Below, in pieces: positions 30,045-40,454 of a DNA stretch of 64,000 bases. The position numbers and the translations under genes are program-made. The stretch is from assembly GCA_947561395.2 (NCBI GenBank), contig OX387188.1:40915942-40979941 (forward strand), given 5' to 3'. The stretch is from Buxus sempervirens (Eukaryota > Streptophyta > Magnoliopsida > Buxales > Buxaceae). A model generated the notes under the pieces. That model saw only the letters and a list, made by a program, of their open reading frames with translations. It was not told the origin of the DNA and did not search any database. Within the stretch, counting starts at the first letter, position 1; each line of letters begins with the position of its first letter.

Positions 30045-30598
30045 ACTGAGAACTCACTCACCAGAGCTCTTGCGCTTTGTCTCTCTAGGCGATTATGAGG
30101 TTTAGCTTTTCTTCCTACCTTATTTTCGTTGGCGAAGCTCGTGGTGGCGGAGGTAGTGGTGCCGGACATCGCACGGCTACTCTCCGACGGAGAGAAAACG
30201 CGGGTAGAGTTGAAAAAAGGGAGAAAGATGGGCTTTCCAAAAAGTCATTAATTAAATAAGACTTAAACTTCAGATAAAGTAATCTTTTCAGAGAAATTAT
30301 AAGTTAGTAGTGTCCAATAACAATTAATGGGTATGATTAGCTCTTAAATATTTTATTAAGTTTGCCGAATTCATTAAAACAACCCCAACCATCCCCATTT
30401 TCAACGTTTAGGACATCCCCACTCTTTTTTGAAACTTGTTACCCTTCAGACCAGTTGTCCAAATTTATCATCATTTTACATTTTGCCCCAATTTAACCTC
30501 CACCGACCACCGTCCCATTTACTAACTTTTAGGTCTCCCCCTGTTCTATCACTTTCCAATCTAATGAAATCACCGGTTTGTTTGTCGTCCCTTAATAA

Positions 30599-30765
30599 GG
30601 CCTCTTTGGCACTCATTCTAGATTGGGACCCTAAATGAGTTTACGAAAGTTTGAGGAAGGTTTTGATTATTGTGGAGTTTATACATATTACAATTTTGCA
30701 TCGTTTTAACTTAAAAGAAGATTTAATAAATGACAAATATGTCTTTGTCATATAAAAGAGTGAGT
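30599..30765. mobile_element. Tourist-like MITE, truncated copy
   Basis: Begins ggcctctttggcactcattc after TAA (30596-30598). Its interior (attacaattttgcatcgttt, then aataaatgacaaatatgtct and ttgtcatataaaag) aligns with 28450-28525 of the CDPK-intron element. The right end is missing; a hAT MITE starts just after. Confidence 0.55.
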
Positions 30766-30779
30766 CTTCGACTCTTCAC

Positions 30780-30985
30780 CAGTAGCGGAACCACGTTATA
30801 GCTAGGGGGGGCAATTGCACTTTGAACTTTTATTTTTTAATTAAAAATATATATTTTTTCTATATGTTTTAATTGAAATTTCTGGTTTGCCCCTCCTCGC
30901 TCATTGAAATTTTTATATTTTATGAGAAGTGTTAATTGAAATTTTTTTTTGTCCCCTCAAATTTGGAGTCTTGGTTCTACCACTG
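30780..30985. mobile_element. hAT MITE, CAGTGGCGG family, copy 1
   Basis: Starts cagtagcggaaccac and ends ggttctaccactg, near-matching the ends of the intact copy at 32973-33309. The interior shares ttttaattgaaatttctggtt-type AT-rich sequence with copy 3. Flanking duplication is not exact. Confidence 0.65.
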
Positions 30986-31059
30986 ATCGTCTTCACGAAT
31001 AATGCAAGTATGCCATCGTACTATTACAGAATTTCTTCGTTAGCTCGTTCCTCATGTTG

Positions 31060-31171
31060 GAAGATTTGCGGGTCGAATGGTGGAGAGTATGTCCACGTAG
31101 AATTCATACACCTAAGTTTCATACGCCTACGTGGACACGTACTTCTTACACCACTTGGACAGGAAATCTTC
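31060..31171. repeat. 112-nt imperfect foldback
   Basis: The two halves pair through gaagattt/aaatcttc at the base, tggtg/caccact, and tgtccacgtag/ctacgtggaca in the middle, with mismatches and small bulges. No target duplication identified. Confidence 0.65.
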
Positions 31172-31910
31172 TGGCCAAGAGCTCGAGCGGATTTCAAGTC
31201 AATTTGTTCTTGAATGTTAACTAAAGTTCAACCAAGTAATGAATGAAAGGAGACCGTCTCAAACAAACTTATGAGATTGGTACATCTTCCCCACTGCTAC
31301 AAGCAAGCAATCTGAGGTCAGACTTTAGAAGCCGCCCTTAAAAGGTACCTCCATTCTCCAACTCCAACTCAGAGGCCCAGCCTTTTGAAATATTTTGAAT
31401 GACCTCTAGACTTTAGCTACCGCAACGAGGAAAGCTGAAGAACCTTGTGTCTCCCCATTTCCATGCCCTGTTGTAGGAGTAATCTTGACTTCAATTAATT
31501 ACAGAGGAAATTAATGATAGTGAGAGGGGAAAAGGCGATAATACTCGATGATATAGTCTCGGTTAAGGCAGGTAGATGATAATGTTGGTTATTTAATGAT
31601 TAACACCCGTTTTGGTTTTGGGATTGTGCAATACGTAACGACGTGGCCCCTAAGCAAGCCTGGTCCTTCCAAAGCAGCTATCAAGCTATTAATGACATCA
31701 CCTACTCGGAATGGATATTCAAAACCCTCAATTCAAGTCAACAAAAATGATGGATCGACTTTAGTAAAAGCCATTCACTTGCTCATTTTATTTCTACCTT
31801 TTCAATATTAAAGATTAATGAATAATAAATAGTATTCGAGTTGGATGAAAGTCTTGCCTCATCCAATCAATAATGAAGCCCCTAACACCAAACACACCCC
31901 TAACCTACTT

Positions 31911-31966
31911 GAGGGTAGGTAGGTCTGACTTTATCATAGAGGGTAGGTAGGTCTGACTTTATCATA
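31911..31966. repeat. 28-bp direct tandem repeat, two copies
   Basis: gagggtaggtaggtctgact followed by ttatcata occurs twice back to back without mismatch. Confidence 0.95.
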
Positions 31967-32972
31967 GAGATGGTCCTCCAAGTAGGCCCATAGAATTGGA
32001 AAGTTCAAAAATAATTTGGCTAATTTAGACCCCATACTATAAAGCGCAGATTGTTCGTTTGGATTAGCCATAAAAACAATAGTCTCAGTAAATTAAGGTT
32101 TGTCATATTAATCGTGGTGCGATTCTAATGATTCTTAACATTTGACAAATTGAGCCCTTGGGAGAGAGCATTTCTTCTAGAGTCAAAATCTGGTGGTTTC
32201 GTGAAACCAACGCGGATAGAGACGGGCTAACACATAATTGATATACATCCGAATATAAGAGGACAGATTAAGGATGAGATTATGAAACTTGGCCCAGTAG
32301 AGACGGGCAGGTAAGATGACCCTTTCAGTCACTCCATTGGGATCCTTACAACACATGTACGTACTGCTTGTCTGTACCTTTCTTCCTGTCTCCCTCTTTT
32401 TATTTTTAAAACTTTAAAGAGTTGTCTTAGGGTTAGAATTGTGTTGATAACATCCAAATCGTCCGGAAAGCTATAGCATTGGTTGCTAGGAGAGGAAGGA
32501 ACCTCCAGTCGAACAGTAGAACTCCTCCGAGTCCGTTCTGACTGGTCAGGCATCCTCCTCTTTGCTTTGCTTTGCTTCTTAAACACAGTGGATCTCAATT
32601 TATAAACTGTATCCTGAGTCCTCCTAAAACTGCCCAAACCCAAGTTACCGTATCTAAAGTCTAAACTGCTTGTTCCTTTAATTCATTATGGGTAAAAGTA
32701 AAACGAATTTCCTCAAAAGTCAAACTGGTTTGAATGTCGTGAAGGGTATACAATTAATATGTGGAGCAGTTGAAGTGGATAATGTGGGCAGCTGGACTCG
32801 GAGGTAGTTCAACAAAGATAACATTAAGAGCCAATCTCATCCTTTTGGGCCTAAGCTTTCCCTGTCGTTGTCATCTCAACAGGATTGATATAAGCATGAA
32901 AGAAGGAATTCTGTTGCCCCTGTAAATTAAGATAGAATAATTTAAATGGCTTAAAATATCGACCACTCCATG

Positions 32973-33309
32973 CAGTGGCGGAACCAACTCTAAATTTGGG
33001 GGGGCAAAAAAAATTTTCAATTAACACTTCTCATAAAATATAGAAATTTTAATGACTTGGGGGTGGGCAAACCAAAAATTTTAGAGGGTATTCTCATGAA
33101 ATATAAAATTTTTCAATGGGTTGGGGGGGGCAAACCAGAAATTTTAGAAAAGATTCTCATGAAATAGAAAAATTTTCAATGGGTTAGAGGGGCAAATCAG
33201 AAATTTTAGGGGGGGGCAAAACATAAATTTTAATTAAAAAATATATAAAATATATACCTTTTTAATAAAAAAATAAAAGTTAGGGGGGCAATACTTGGTT
33301 CCGCCACTG
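32973..33309. mobile_element. hAT MITE, CAGTGGCGG family, copy 2 (intact ends)
   Basis: Perfect 15-bp terminal inverted repeats, CAGTGGCGGAACCAA and TTGGTTCCGCCACTG, with an exact 8-bp target duplication actccatg at 32965-32972 and 33310-33317. CAGTG fits the hAT YARNG rule. The 337-bp interior is A/T-rich and contains about three tandem units of roughly 60 bp, each with ttctcatgaaata..aaattt and ggggcaaacca.aaatttta. Confidence 0.9.
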
Positions 33310-33875
33310 ACTCCATGTGGGGGAGAGAGAGAGAGAGAAAGCTATATGTAATGTAATGATGCAACCCTCTTCACAGATATTAACTTTAAAAGGCTGGAGA
33401 GTCTGTCAATGCTACCCAAAAGCAGTTACATCCTGTAACATCCGTGACAACGTGACGATAATGATGATGACGAGTTCCAAGCCAACACTGGTCTTTCCAG
33501 CATATATTTCGCAACTTTTGTTTAGGCGCGTGCCCCGGACTTTGCTGCCTCACATCACATGGCTTCTTTCTTGTCTTAGAAAGGTTGGTTATATACATAT
33601 GGAAGGATATATGATGCCTTGCCCGGTGTTGAGAAAGCGAGCAAATAAAGTAGACAAAGACACATGAATATACATGGTCAGCCGAAGATGCAAATATATG
33701 TATAGGGGTAACGGGAATTCCTTCATTATATTTGTGAAAAATAAAAGTTACAGGGAATAAAACCCCCGCTTAGTCAAAATTAACTGCAATCTTCATCACC
33801 TCGACCCAAAAAAAAAAAAACTAAATCAAGTACTACAAAAACTAGAGATACAAGCAGGGAATAAAACCCTCACAT

Positions 33876-34059
33876 GAACTTTTATTTTTTAATTAAAAAT
33901 ATATTTTTTCCTATATGTTTTAATTGAAATTTATGTTTTGTCCCCTTTGAAATTTCTGGTTTGCCCCTCCTAACTCATTAAAATTTCTATATTTTATGAG
34001 AATTATTAATTGAAAATTTTTTTTGCCCTTTCAGATTTGGAGTCTTGGTTCCGCCATTG
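33876..34059. mobile_element. hAT MITE, CAGTGGCGG family, copy 3 (5'-truncated)
   Basis: Homologous to copy 1 from gaacttttattttttaatt to the terminal tcttggttccgccattg; the CAGTGGCGG end is missing. Confidence 0.7.
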
Positions 34060-34643
34060 GATGGATACCAGGCACCTGCACAAACTTGGTATACTGCATC
34101 ACCGTCTTCACTCTGCCATCAGACAAGTCAAACGAAGATCGTGCCATGATCATGGCTCCAATATTGTATGAGATAGACAAAAGTAGTAAGAAACTTCTTA
34201 ACCTTTGGCATTTTTTTTTGCACAGAGTGATTATATAATTACTTCTTGAGTCTGATTGCCATACTATGGCACTTTGGAATTGGTTATTTAGCTATGCAAT
34301 GGGTGAATATTAATGCTAGAAGCCTATGAATCATCGATTAAGTAGTAGTTATTATCCGGATAAATATAACATATGGTACAAGTAACTGAGATGGAATATA
34401 CATTCACTTCAACGAATTCAAATTTCTCAAATAGTATAAATTGATAAATATCCGTAGAATATATTTCTAGAAATCTATATAAACAATGTAAAAATATTTC
34501 TAAACAAATAATTAATTGTCTCACCCAAGTCTGCCCCATTTTGCACTAAATATGATGCCCGGCCCTATAGGCTCAAAAACCTTGTCCAAGCTCGGTCAAA
34601 ATCGGGCCGGATCACCCAGGCCATTTCCACCCTTACTTCGAAC

Positions 34644-35115
34644 TAGGGTGACAATGGGCGGGACTCGCCTTGAATCAGATTTGAGCTAAGATTAGTCTTG
34701 CATGTAAAGGGCCTTTCAATGACCAAGGTAATTTTTTCTTCTTTTGTAATTTGATTTGAAAAAATTTAAATATTTATATTTATTTAGATTGAAATGTTTT
34801 TATAATAATTTCAGTAACTAAAGCAAACATACATTACTAAAAATTAAAAAATAAATTAGTGGTATGACAAAATAATTTTACAACATTTATTCAAAGTAGT
34901 AACCTTAATTAACTTTATAATCAACCCAAAAACTTTATACACTCATTGTGATTCAAAACAGGGTTAGTCTGGGCCGGGCTAGGCTTCAACATGCCCAGCC
35001 CAAGCTGAAATATTTATTCTGATCTTTTGATACTCAGCCAAATAGGCCTATGGCCCGGGCCTAAGCCTGTTTTAAACAGGGGTTGGGTTCATCAGGCTAA
35101 ATGATAGTGTCCCTA
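34644..35115. mobile_element. Possible hAT remnant
   Basis: Left end tagggtgacaatgggcggg and right-end complement tagggacactatcatttagc both begin TAGGG (YARNG), and the interior has GGGCCGGGC / GCCCAGCCC blocks typical of some hAT elements. No target duplication was found, so this is tentative. Confidence 0.3.
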
Positions 35116-35944
35116 CAATACAAATGATAGTGTTCTTTTAATTACGAGGGGATTAACTCAAACCTAACGAGTAAACATGCCTGATTTTCATTTAGCTAAA
35201 TGGACGTGACCCTGTGATGTGATGGCAAAGGATTTCCCACGCTAAAGTGGGACCTTTCGAGCCATTGATCCCCAGATAGTTTTGCTATCTTATAAACACA
35301 TTTTTTTATTAGGTTTTGCCACATGTATAAGTGAGCCTCTAATTGATTAATTTAGTTCGATTTCTGGCCACACCCAAACAAAACGGAATATTGAGAATCA
35401 AACCGAAAATCGAAACAAACCAAAATATAAACCAGAATGCAAGGGCTTTCAAAATCGACACGTGTATTAACTCGTACGGAGGAACAACTGTAGAGAGACA
35501 AAAATGTCTTGAGCAACAAGCAAGGCTAATATCTAATTATCTACCAAAAAAAAAAAAAAGCAAGGCTAAGTCAATGGGGGCGTCCTTTTGGCCACGTCGA
35601 GAAAAACTTTTATAATCCAGATGTCCTTTTCCGCAATTTCTGAACATTCCGAGTCCTGTTGGCGTGCTCGGCAGAGTATGTAGACCTATATACATGCCCT
35701 ATTTATGGATCCTAAAACATGGCAACCTTTCAATTGAAACGAAGGACCACTGAAAAATCTCGATCAAAATTGATTAGCGATGATATAGCGATGATCTAGA
35801 ATGAGTATGTAGGTCGAAGCAACACAGAATAACACTCACGCAAGGCTCTTGAAACAACACACAATGGCAGCCTCTCATATGAAATGGGAAGGCGACAGGA
35901 AGTGGGGAAAAGAGGGTATATATTAAAGGGAAAAGGTAGGGTTC

Positions 35945-37811
35945 GGGAGGAAGGTTTTCGGTTTGCTCAGAGGCAGCGCTTCTCCTGGTTGCTTGGAAGC
36001 TGACGGTGGTCGGCGGGAGGAGAGCTGTGGTCTCCCCTTCATCCCTTCCTCTTTAGCTCTCTACATTTCCACAACTCAAACCCCTTCACCGTCTCGCCGG
36101 CCCATGTACGACGGAGACTCTGCAAATCCTTTATAGAAAATACGGTATGTCCTATGTCTTTCTGTACAGAATTAAGAAGATCTTTTGTTGTTTGCACGGC
36201 TTAGATTCTTTTTTTTCTTCTGTTTCTTGGTTCATGTTTGAGTTCAATAGTCCCCCGAGAAGGCGAGAATGTTTACCTTGGTCAGCTAAGAATTTAAGAA
36301 AACGCGTTTGTCGGTTTCTCTTTTATGGACTGGGAAATTTGTTGACTTTAAATCGTATTGGAAGAATGATTTTGCTGCAAGGTACTGGAACACTTCGAAA
36401 GAATCAAGAGACGTGTATGGACAATGAGAGGGAGGGAGACACAGCTGTGGGGATGAGATACGCTACTTAAAATTTTTCTTTTCCTTCTACGTTATTTTGA
36501 TTTGATTTTTGGGGGTTCAAAAGAAAAAAATTTTATTTTTTTTGGGTGGAAGATGAAAGCAGGTGCCAGCAATGACTGGTAGTAGTTGAATGAGGATTAA
36601 TGATCGAATGGGTTGTAAATTTGTATGTTGCTAAAGATGTGCCAAAACATGGATATGGTTATTGGACATGAATATGAGAGGAATTAATAGTGAATTGGAA
36701 ACCTCTTTTGCCTTGAGTGGATGCATGCCCCCTTTTTCTTGATCTCTTTTGCCTGTTTGAGCTGCAATACATGCGGGCACCTAATGGTTGAACATAAGTT
36801 CTATGCTGTTTGTGCCTTTATTGGCACTTTGAACCAGGCACTCGCCCATGACGCGTTGTCTGTTTGATCTCATTTTATTTAGATGCCAGATATGTGGTGA
36901 GGTGCTCTGTGACCTCTTTCAAGAACAAGAATTGTGTATTGTTATATAATGGTTTGTACAAGAACTTGTTGTAGAGTAGCTAGTATTGTAGGCTCTTTTT
37001 TTGGTGCAGTATTGAACAACTGAAAGAGGTAGTTGGAATCTGCTTGGCATTGTGTAAAAAGGAAAATTTAACTAGCAAGTGCCACTGTACACTTATTGAA
37101 AGATCCAAGATATGACATGAAACAAGCGAGTGCTTCCTTTCGGTGCTTCATTTTCTTCTTCTTTCATATAATTGTGTGTGCATTGACATATTGATAGTGT
37201 TATGTTGCTCTTTTTGTTAGCTGGTACGCTGTTCTGACTACCTATCCGTTAATTGACCCATACCAATTGAGAATCAACTAGTTAGGGCCTTAGGGCTAAC
37301 AGTTTTATTCTGATGTAGATTCATGTTTATTCTGTTTGGCTGCTACATTCAGTATGTTTTTGCTTTCCAAAATCTTGCTTACATAATTATGGCCTTTTTT
37401 TTTCATTTGTGAATAAATGCATTGATTCTGATGTTTGTTTTTGTATACTCAACCTTTTATAGCTGACCTTGACTCTTAATCATTTTGTTTTAATTTCAAA
37501 ACTCAGTAATCACAAACCACGGGGAAGATAATTGAGGAGCCAATTGGCAACTTTCCACCAGCTATACTGTTGATAAATTGAGATGTCTACTGGCTTTCCT
37601 ATTACTTTTCCTTCTGTTTTTTTTTTCTCTCTTTTCAATTTGGTTGAAAACTAAATGCAGAACATACCTATTGATGTCATAAGGAAAATGCTGTTTGATT
37701 AAGATTAGCATGTGAACAGATTCATACTTCCAATTTTTTATTTGGTTATGCTTTTCATGTTTGGGAGACTCCTTTGAGGATAGAACTGAATTGATATAGT
37801 TTTTGCAGATA
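35945..37811 (+). other. Probable 5' UTR and leader intron of the PPR-SMR gene
   Basis: The PPR start codon lies three bases after a good 3' splice site (tttttgcag|ataATG, 37808). A GC-richer segment at about 35945-36144 ends at tacg|gtatgt, a plausible 5' splice site, giving a leader intron of about 1.66 kb. The transcription start is not determined. No coding is seen within. Confidence 0.5.
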
Positions 37812-40454
37812 ATGTTAAGAGCCAAGCAGATTAGTAGCCTTTCCCAGTCTGCGAGGTCATTTATTTTTAGTGGTTCACGTTGTAACGCAGCAGATGGTAG
37901 TTCCTGCACTTGCACTGAAGATGAAGCTAGTTTTCCAAAAAATCAACATACAAGTAGTGAAGTTACACTCCCACAAAAAACGCCTACCTTATTATCCAAG
38001 ACTAAAGCAAAAGCAGAAACTGTAATTTCTGGAGATTCAGTAAAAGTGGTGGAGTATCAGAAAGCTGAAAGCGTCAGTTATTCAGCTTCAGTCCAACAGA
38101 TTTTATCCATCCCCAGGTGTTCTCTGACCTCAGATTGTGAAAATGATGTCAGTGATGATGTTCATGCTGTTCAAAAAGATCCAGTTCATAAGTCTTCCTT
38201 TGTTGCTGACCACTTTTTTAAGGCTGGCATTGCAGCAGTAAGTTTCCTGTCTGACTTGGCAAATTCGAAGATTCCTGTATTAGATGGTTCACTTCTATTG
38301 CCCCCGAATTGCATGGTCGACTCCACGAGGCCCATATCTGGAATAAAATCAACAAATGTGAAACTCCTCAAAAAAGAAAACTTTTCCAAGGTACATGGAA
38401 AACCATCTGCAGAGATAGCAGGAGGGTCGAACTCCACCAATCACTACCGTGGTCCAAAAGGAAAGGATGAAAGAGTTGGTTCAGTAAAAGTTTCCAACCA
38501 GTTTCCTGGGATTGTAACAGGGAATGCATCACAAACTCAAAGCATTCCTTCAGAATACTGTGATGCAAAGAGGTTCATACCACAAAGATCAAAGACTGAT
38601 CCATACTCAGTGTCCAAATCCAAGTCCTATGGACAGGCTTCAGAAACAAAGGTTGTGGGAGGCATTGCCAAAGGCTATGGATCCATGGATGGGATTCAGA
38701 ATCTCACCAGGAATACAAAAATGCAAACAGGAGCTGCACCTTTGGCTAGGCAGTCTTTAAATGCAAGAAACATTGTGGAACGTGCTTTTAACATCTTGCA
38801 ACGGCTAAAATGGGGGCCTGCTGCAGAAGAGGCTCTTGTAAATCTGAACTTTTTGTTGGATGCATATCAAGCAAACCAGATTCTCAAACACCTTCAAGAT
38901 CATTCAGTTGCTCTTGGTTTTTTCTACTGGCTGAAGGGCCAGGCGAGGTTCAAACATGATGAGCATACCTACACCACAATGGTTGGCATTCTTGGACGTG
39001 CCAGACAGTTTGGTGCAATAAATAAGTTGCTTGATGAGATGGTCAGGGATGGGTGCATGCCAAATGTTGTAACCTATAACCGTCTAATTCACAGCTATGG
39101 TCGTGCAAATTACATGAATGCAGCAGTCAATGTATTCTACCAAATGCAGAAAGCCGGATGTAAACCTGACCGAGTCACATACTGTACTCTTATTGACATC
39201 CATGCAAAAGCTGGTTATCTTGATGTTGCAATGGACATGTATCAAAGGATGCAAGCGGCAGGCCTCGCCCCCGACACATTTACATATAGTGTGATAATCA
39301 ACTGCCTTGGGAAAGCTGGCCATCTAAATGCTGCTTACAAGCTATTCTGTGAGATGGTTGATAAGGGCTGTGTCCCTAACCTGGTCACGTATAATATCAT
39401 GATTGCGTTGCAGGCCAAGGCAAGAAATTACCATTGTGCATTAAAACTGTACAGGGACATGCAGGCTGCAGGATTTAAGCCTGACAACGTGACATACAGT
39501 ATCGTGATGGAGGTCCTTGGCCATTGTGGGCATCTTGAAGAAGCAGAAGTTGTGTTTGATGAGATGAAGCGTAAGGACTGGATTCCTGATGAGCCTGTGT
39601 ATGGTCTTCTTGTAGATTTATGGGGAAAGGCTGGAAATGTTGACAAGGCCCAGGCCTGGTATCAAGCAATGCTCAATGCAGACCTTTGCCCCAATGTTCC
39701 TACTTGCAATTCCCTGCTTAGTGCATTCCTTAGGTCTCACCGCTTCTCTGATGCTTATAATCTGGTGCAGAGCATGTTGAGATTGGGTCTGCACCCTTCT
39801 CTACAGACGTATACGTTGCTCCTCAGCTGCTGTACGGAGACGCAATCAGCTTGTGACATGGGATTTTGCTGTGAGCTAATGGCAATCACTGGTCATCCTG
39901 CTCATGCATTCCTTTTGTCCATGCCGGCATCTGGACCAGATGGACAAAATGTGCGGGACCATGCTAGCAACTTTTTGGACCTGATGCATAGTGAGGACAG
40001 GGAGAGCAAGAGGGGACTTGTGGACGCAGTGGTAGATTTCCTTCATAAGTCAGGCCTCAAGGAGGAAGCAGGCTCAGTGTGGGAGGTGGCTGCGCAGAGA
40101 AATGTCTATCCAGATGCAGTTACAGAGAAGGGGTCCTCTTATTGGCTTATCAACCTTCATGTTATGTCAGATGGAACTGCTGTCACTGCACTGTCAAGGA
40201 CACTTGCCTGGTTTCGCAAGCAATTGCTTGCATCAGGCGTTGGACCCAACCGGATCGATATTGTGACAGGATGGGGGCGACGCAGCAGGGTAACAGGTTC
40301 TTCTCTGGTTAGACAGTCTGTGCAAGATCTACTGCATATATTTAGCTTTCCATTTAGCACCGGAAATGGTAACTCGGGGTGCTTTGTGGGATGTGGGGAG
40401 CCTCTCAATAGATGGCTACTTCACTCTTATGTAGAGAGAATGCATCTCTTGTAG
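37812..40454 (+). CDS. PPR-SMR protein (At1g18900/At1g74750-like)
   Basis: An RNA-binding pentatricopeptide-repeat protein with a C-terminal SMR domain; such proteins act in organelle gene expression. The reading frame is uninterrupted; the ATG at 37812 (MLRAKQI) is chosen because it follows a splice acceptor and matches the conserved family start, giving 880 residues. An extension using an upstream TTG would cross that splice site. Residues 1-340 are low-complexity and include a putative targeting region; about nine P-class PPR motifs run from roughly 383 to 680 (HTYTTMVGILGRA, VTYNRLIHSYGRA, VTYCTLIDIHAKAG, FTYSVIINCLGKAG and so on). The SMR domain (about 780-850) contains INLHVMSDGTA and the TGWGRRSRVTGS motif. 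Organelle (mitochondrion or plastid) is inferred, not shown. It sits between the CDPK and BRUTUS-like genes as in Arabidopsis. Confidence 0.95.
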   Translation: MLRAKQISSLSQSARSFIFSGSRCNAADGSSCTCTEDEASFPKNQHTSSEVTLPQKTPTLLSKTKAKAETVISGDSVKVVEYQKAESVSYSASVQQILSIPRCSLTSDCENDVSDDVHAVQKDPVHKSSFVADHFFKAGIAAVSFLSDLANSKIPVLDGSLLLPPNCMVDSTRPISGIKSTNVKLLKKENFSKVHGKPSAEIAGGSNSTNHYRGPKGKDERVGSVKVSNQFPGIVTGNASQTQSIPSEYCDAKRFIPQRSKTDPYSVSKSKSYGQASETKVVGGIAKGYGSMDGIQNLTRNTKMQTGAAPLARQSLNARNIVERAFNILQRLKWGPAAEEALVNLNFLLDAYQANQILKHLQDHSVALGFFYWLKGQARFKHDEHTYTTMVGILGRARQFGAINKLLDEMVRDGCMPNVVTYNRLIHSYGRANYMNAAVNVFYQMQKAGCKPDRVTYCTLIDIHAKAGYLDVAMDMYQRMQAAGLAPDTFTYSVIINCLGKAGHLNAAYKLFCEMVDKGCVPNLVTYNIMIALQAKARNYHCALKLYRDMQAAGFKPDNVTYSIVMEVLGHCGHLEEAEVVFDEMKRKDWIPDEPVYGLLVDLWGKAGNVDKAQAWYQAMLNADLCPNVPTCNSLLSAFLRSHRFSDAYNLVQSMLRLGLHPSLQTYTLLLSCCTETQSACDMGFCCELMAITGHPAHAFLLSMPASGPDGQNVRDHASNFLDLMHSEDRESKRGLVDAVVDFLHKSGLKEEAGSVWEVAAQRNVYPDAVTEKGSSYWLINLHVMSDGTAVTALSRTLAWFRKQLLASGVGPNRIDIVTGWGRRSRVTGSSLVRQSVQDLLHIFSFPFSTGNGNSGCFVGCGEPLNRWLLHSYVERMHLL

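Larger units (their letters stand above)
30045..35944. other. Intergenic region rich in MITEs
   Basis: Starts with the CDPK 5' UTR and promoter (minus strand). It then holds a truncated Tourist-like element (30599-30765), three copies of a CAGTGGCGG hAT MITE (30780, 32973, 33876), a 112-nt foldback (31060-31171), a short tandem repeat (31911-31966) and a possible hAT remnant (34644-35115). ORFs of up to about 115 codons occur, none with family features. Confidence 0.6.

Noticed and set aside
32329-32643. A 104-codon minus-strand ORF, basic and Ser/Arg-rich
   Set aside because: No family resemblance, no neighbouring exons, MITE-rich surroundings; cannot be supported as a gene.
33317-33667. 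A 116-codon plus-strand ORF right after a hAT MITE
   Set aside because: Starts in a GAGA simple repeat and has no recognisable features.
37803-37811. A start upstream of MLRAKQI in the PPR gene
   Set aside because: It would use TTG and cross a strong splice acceptor at 37808; the ATG at 37812 matches the family start.
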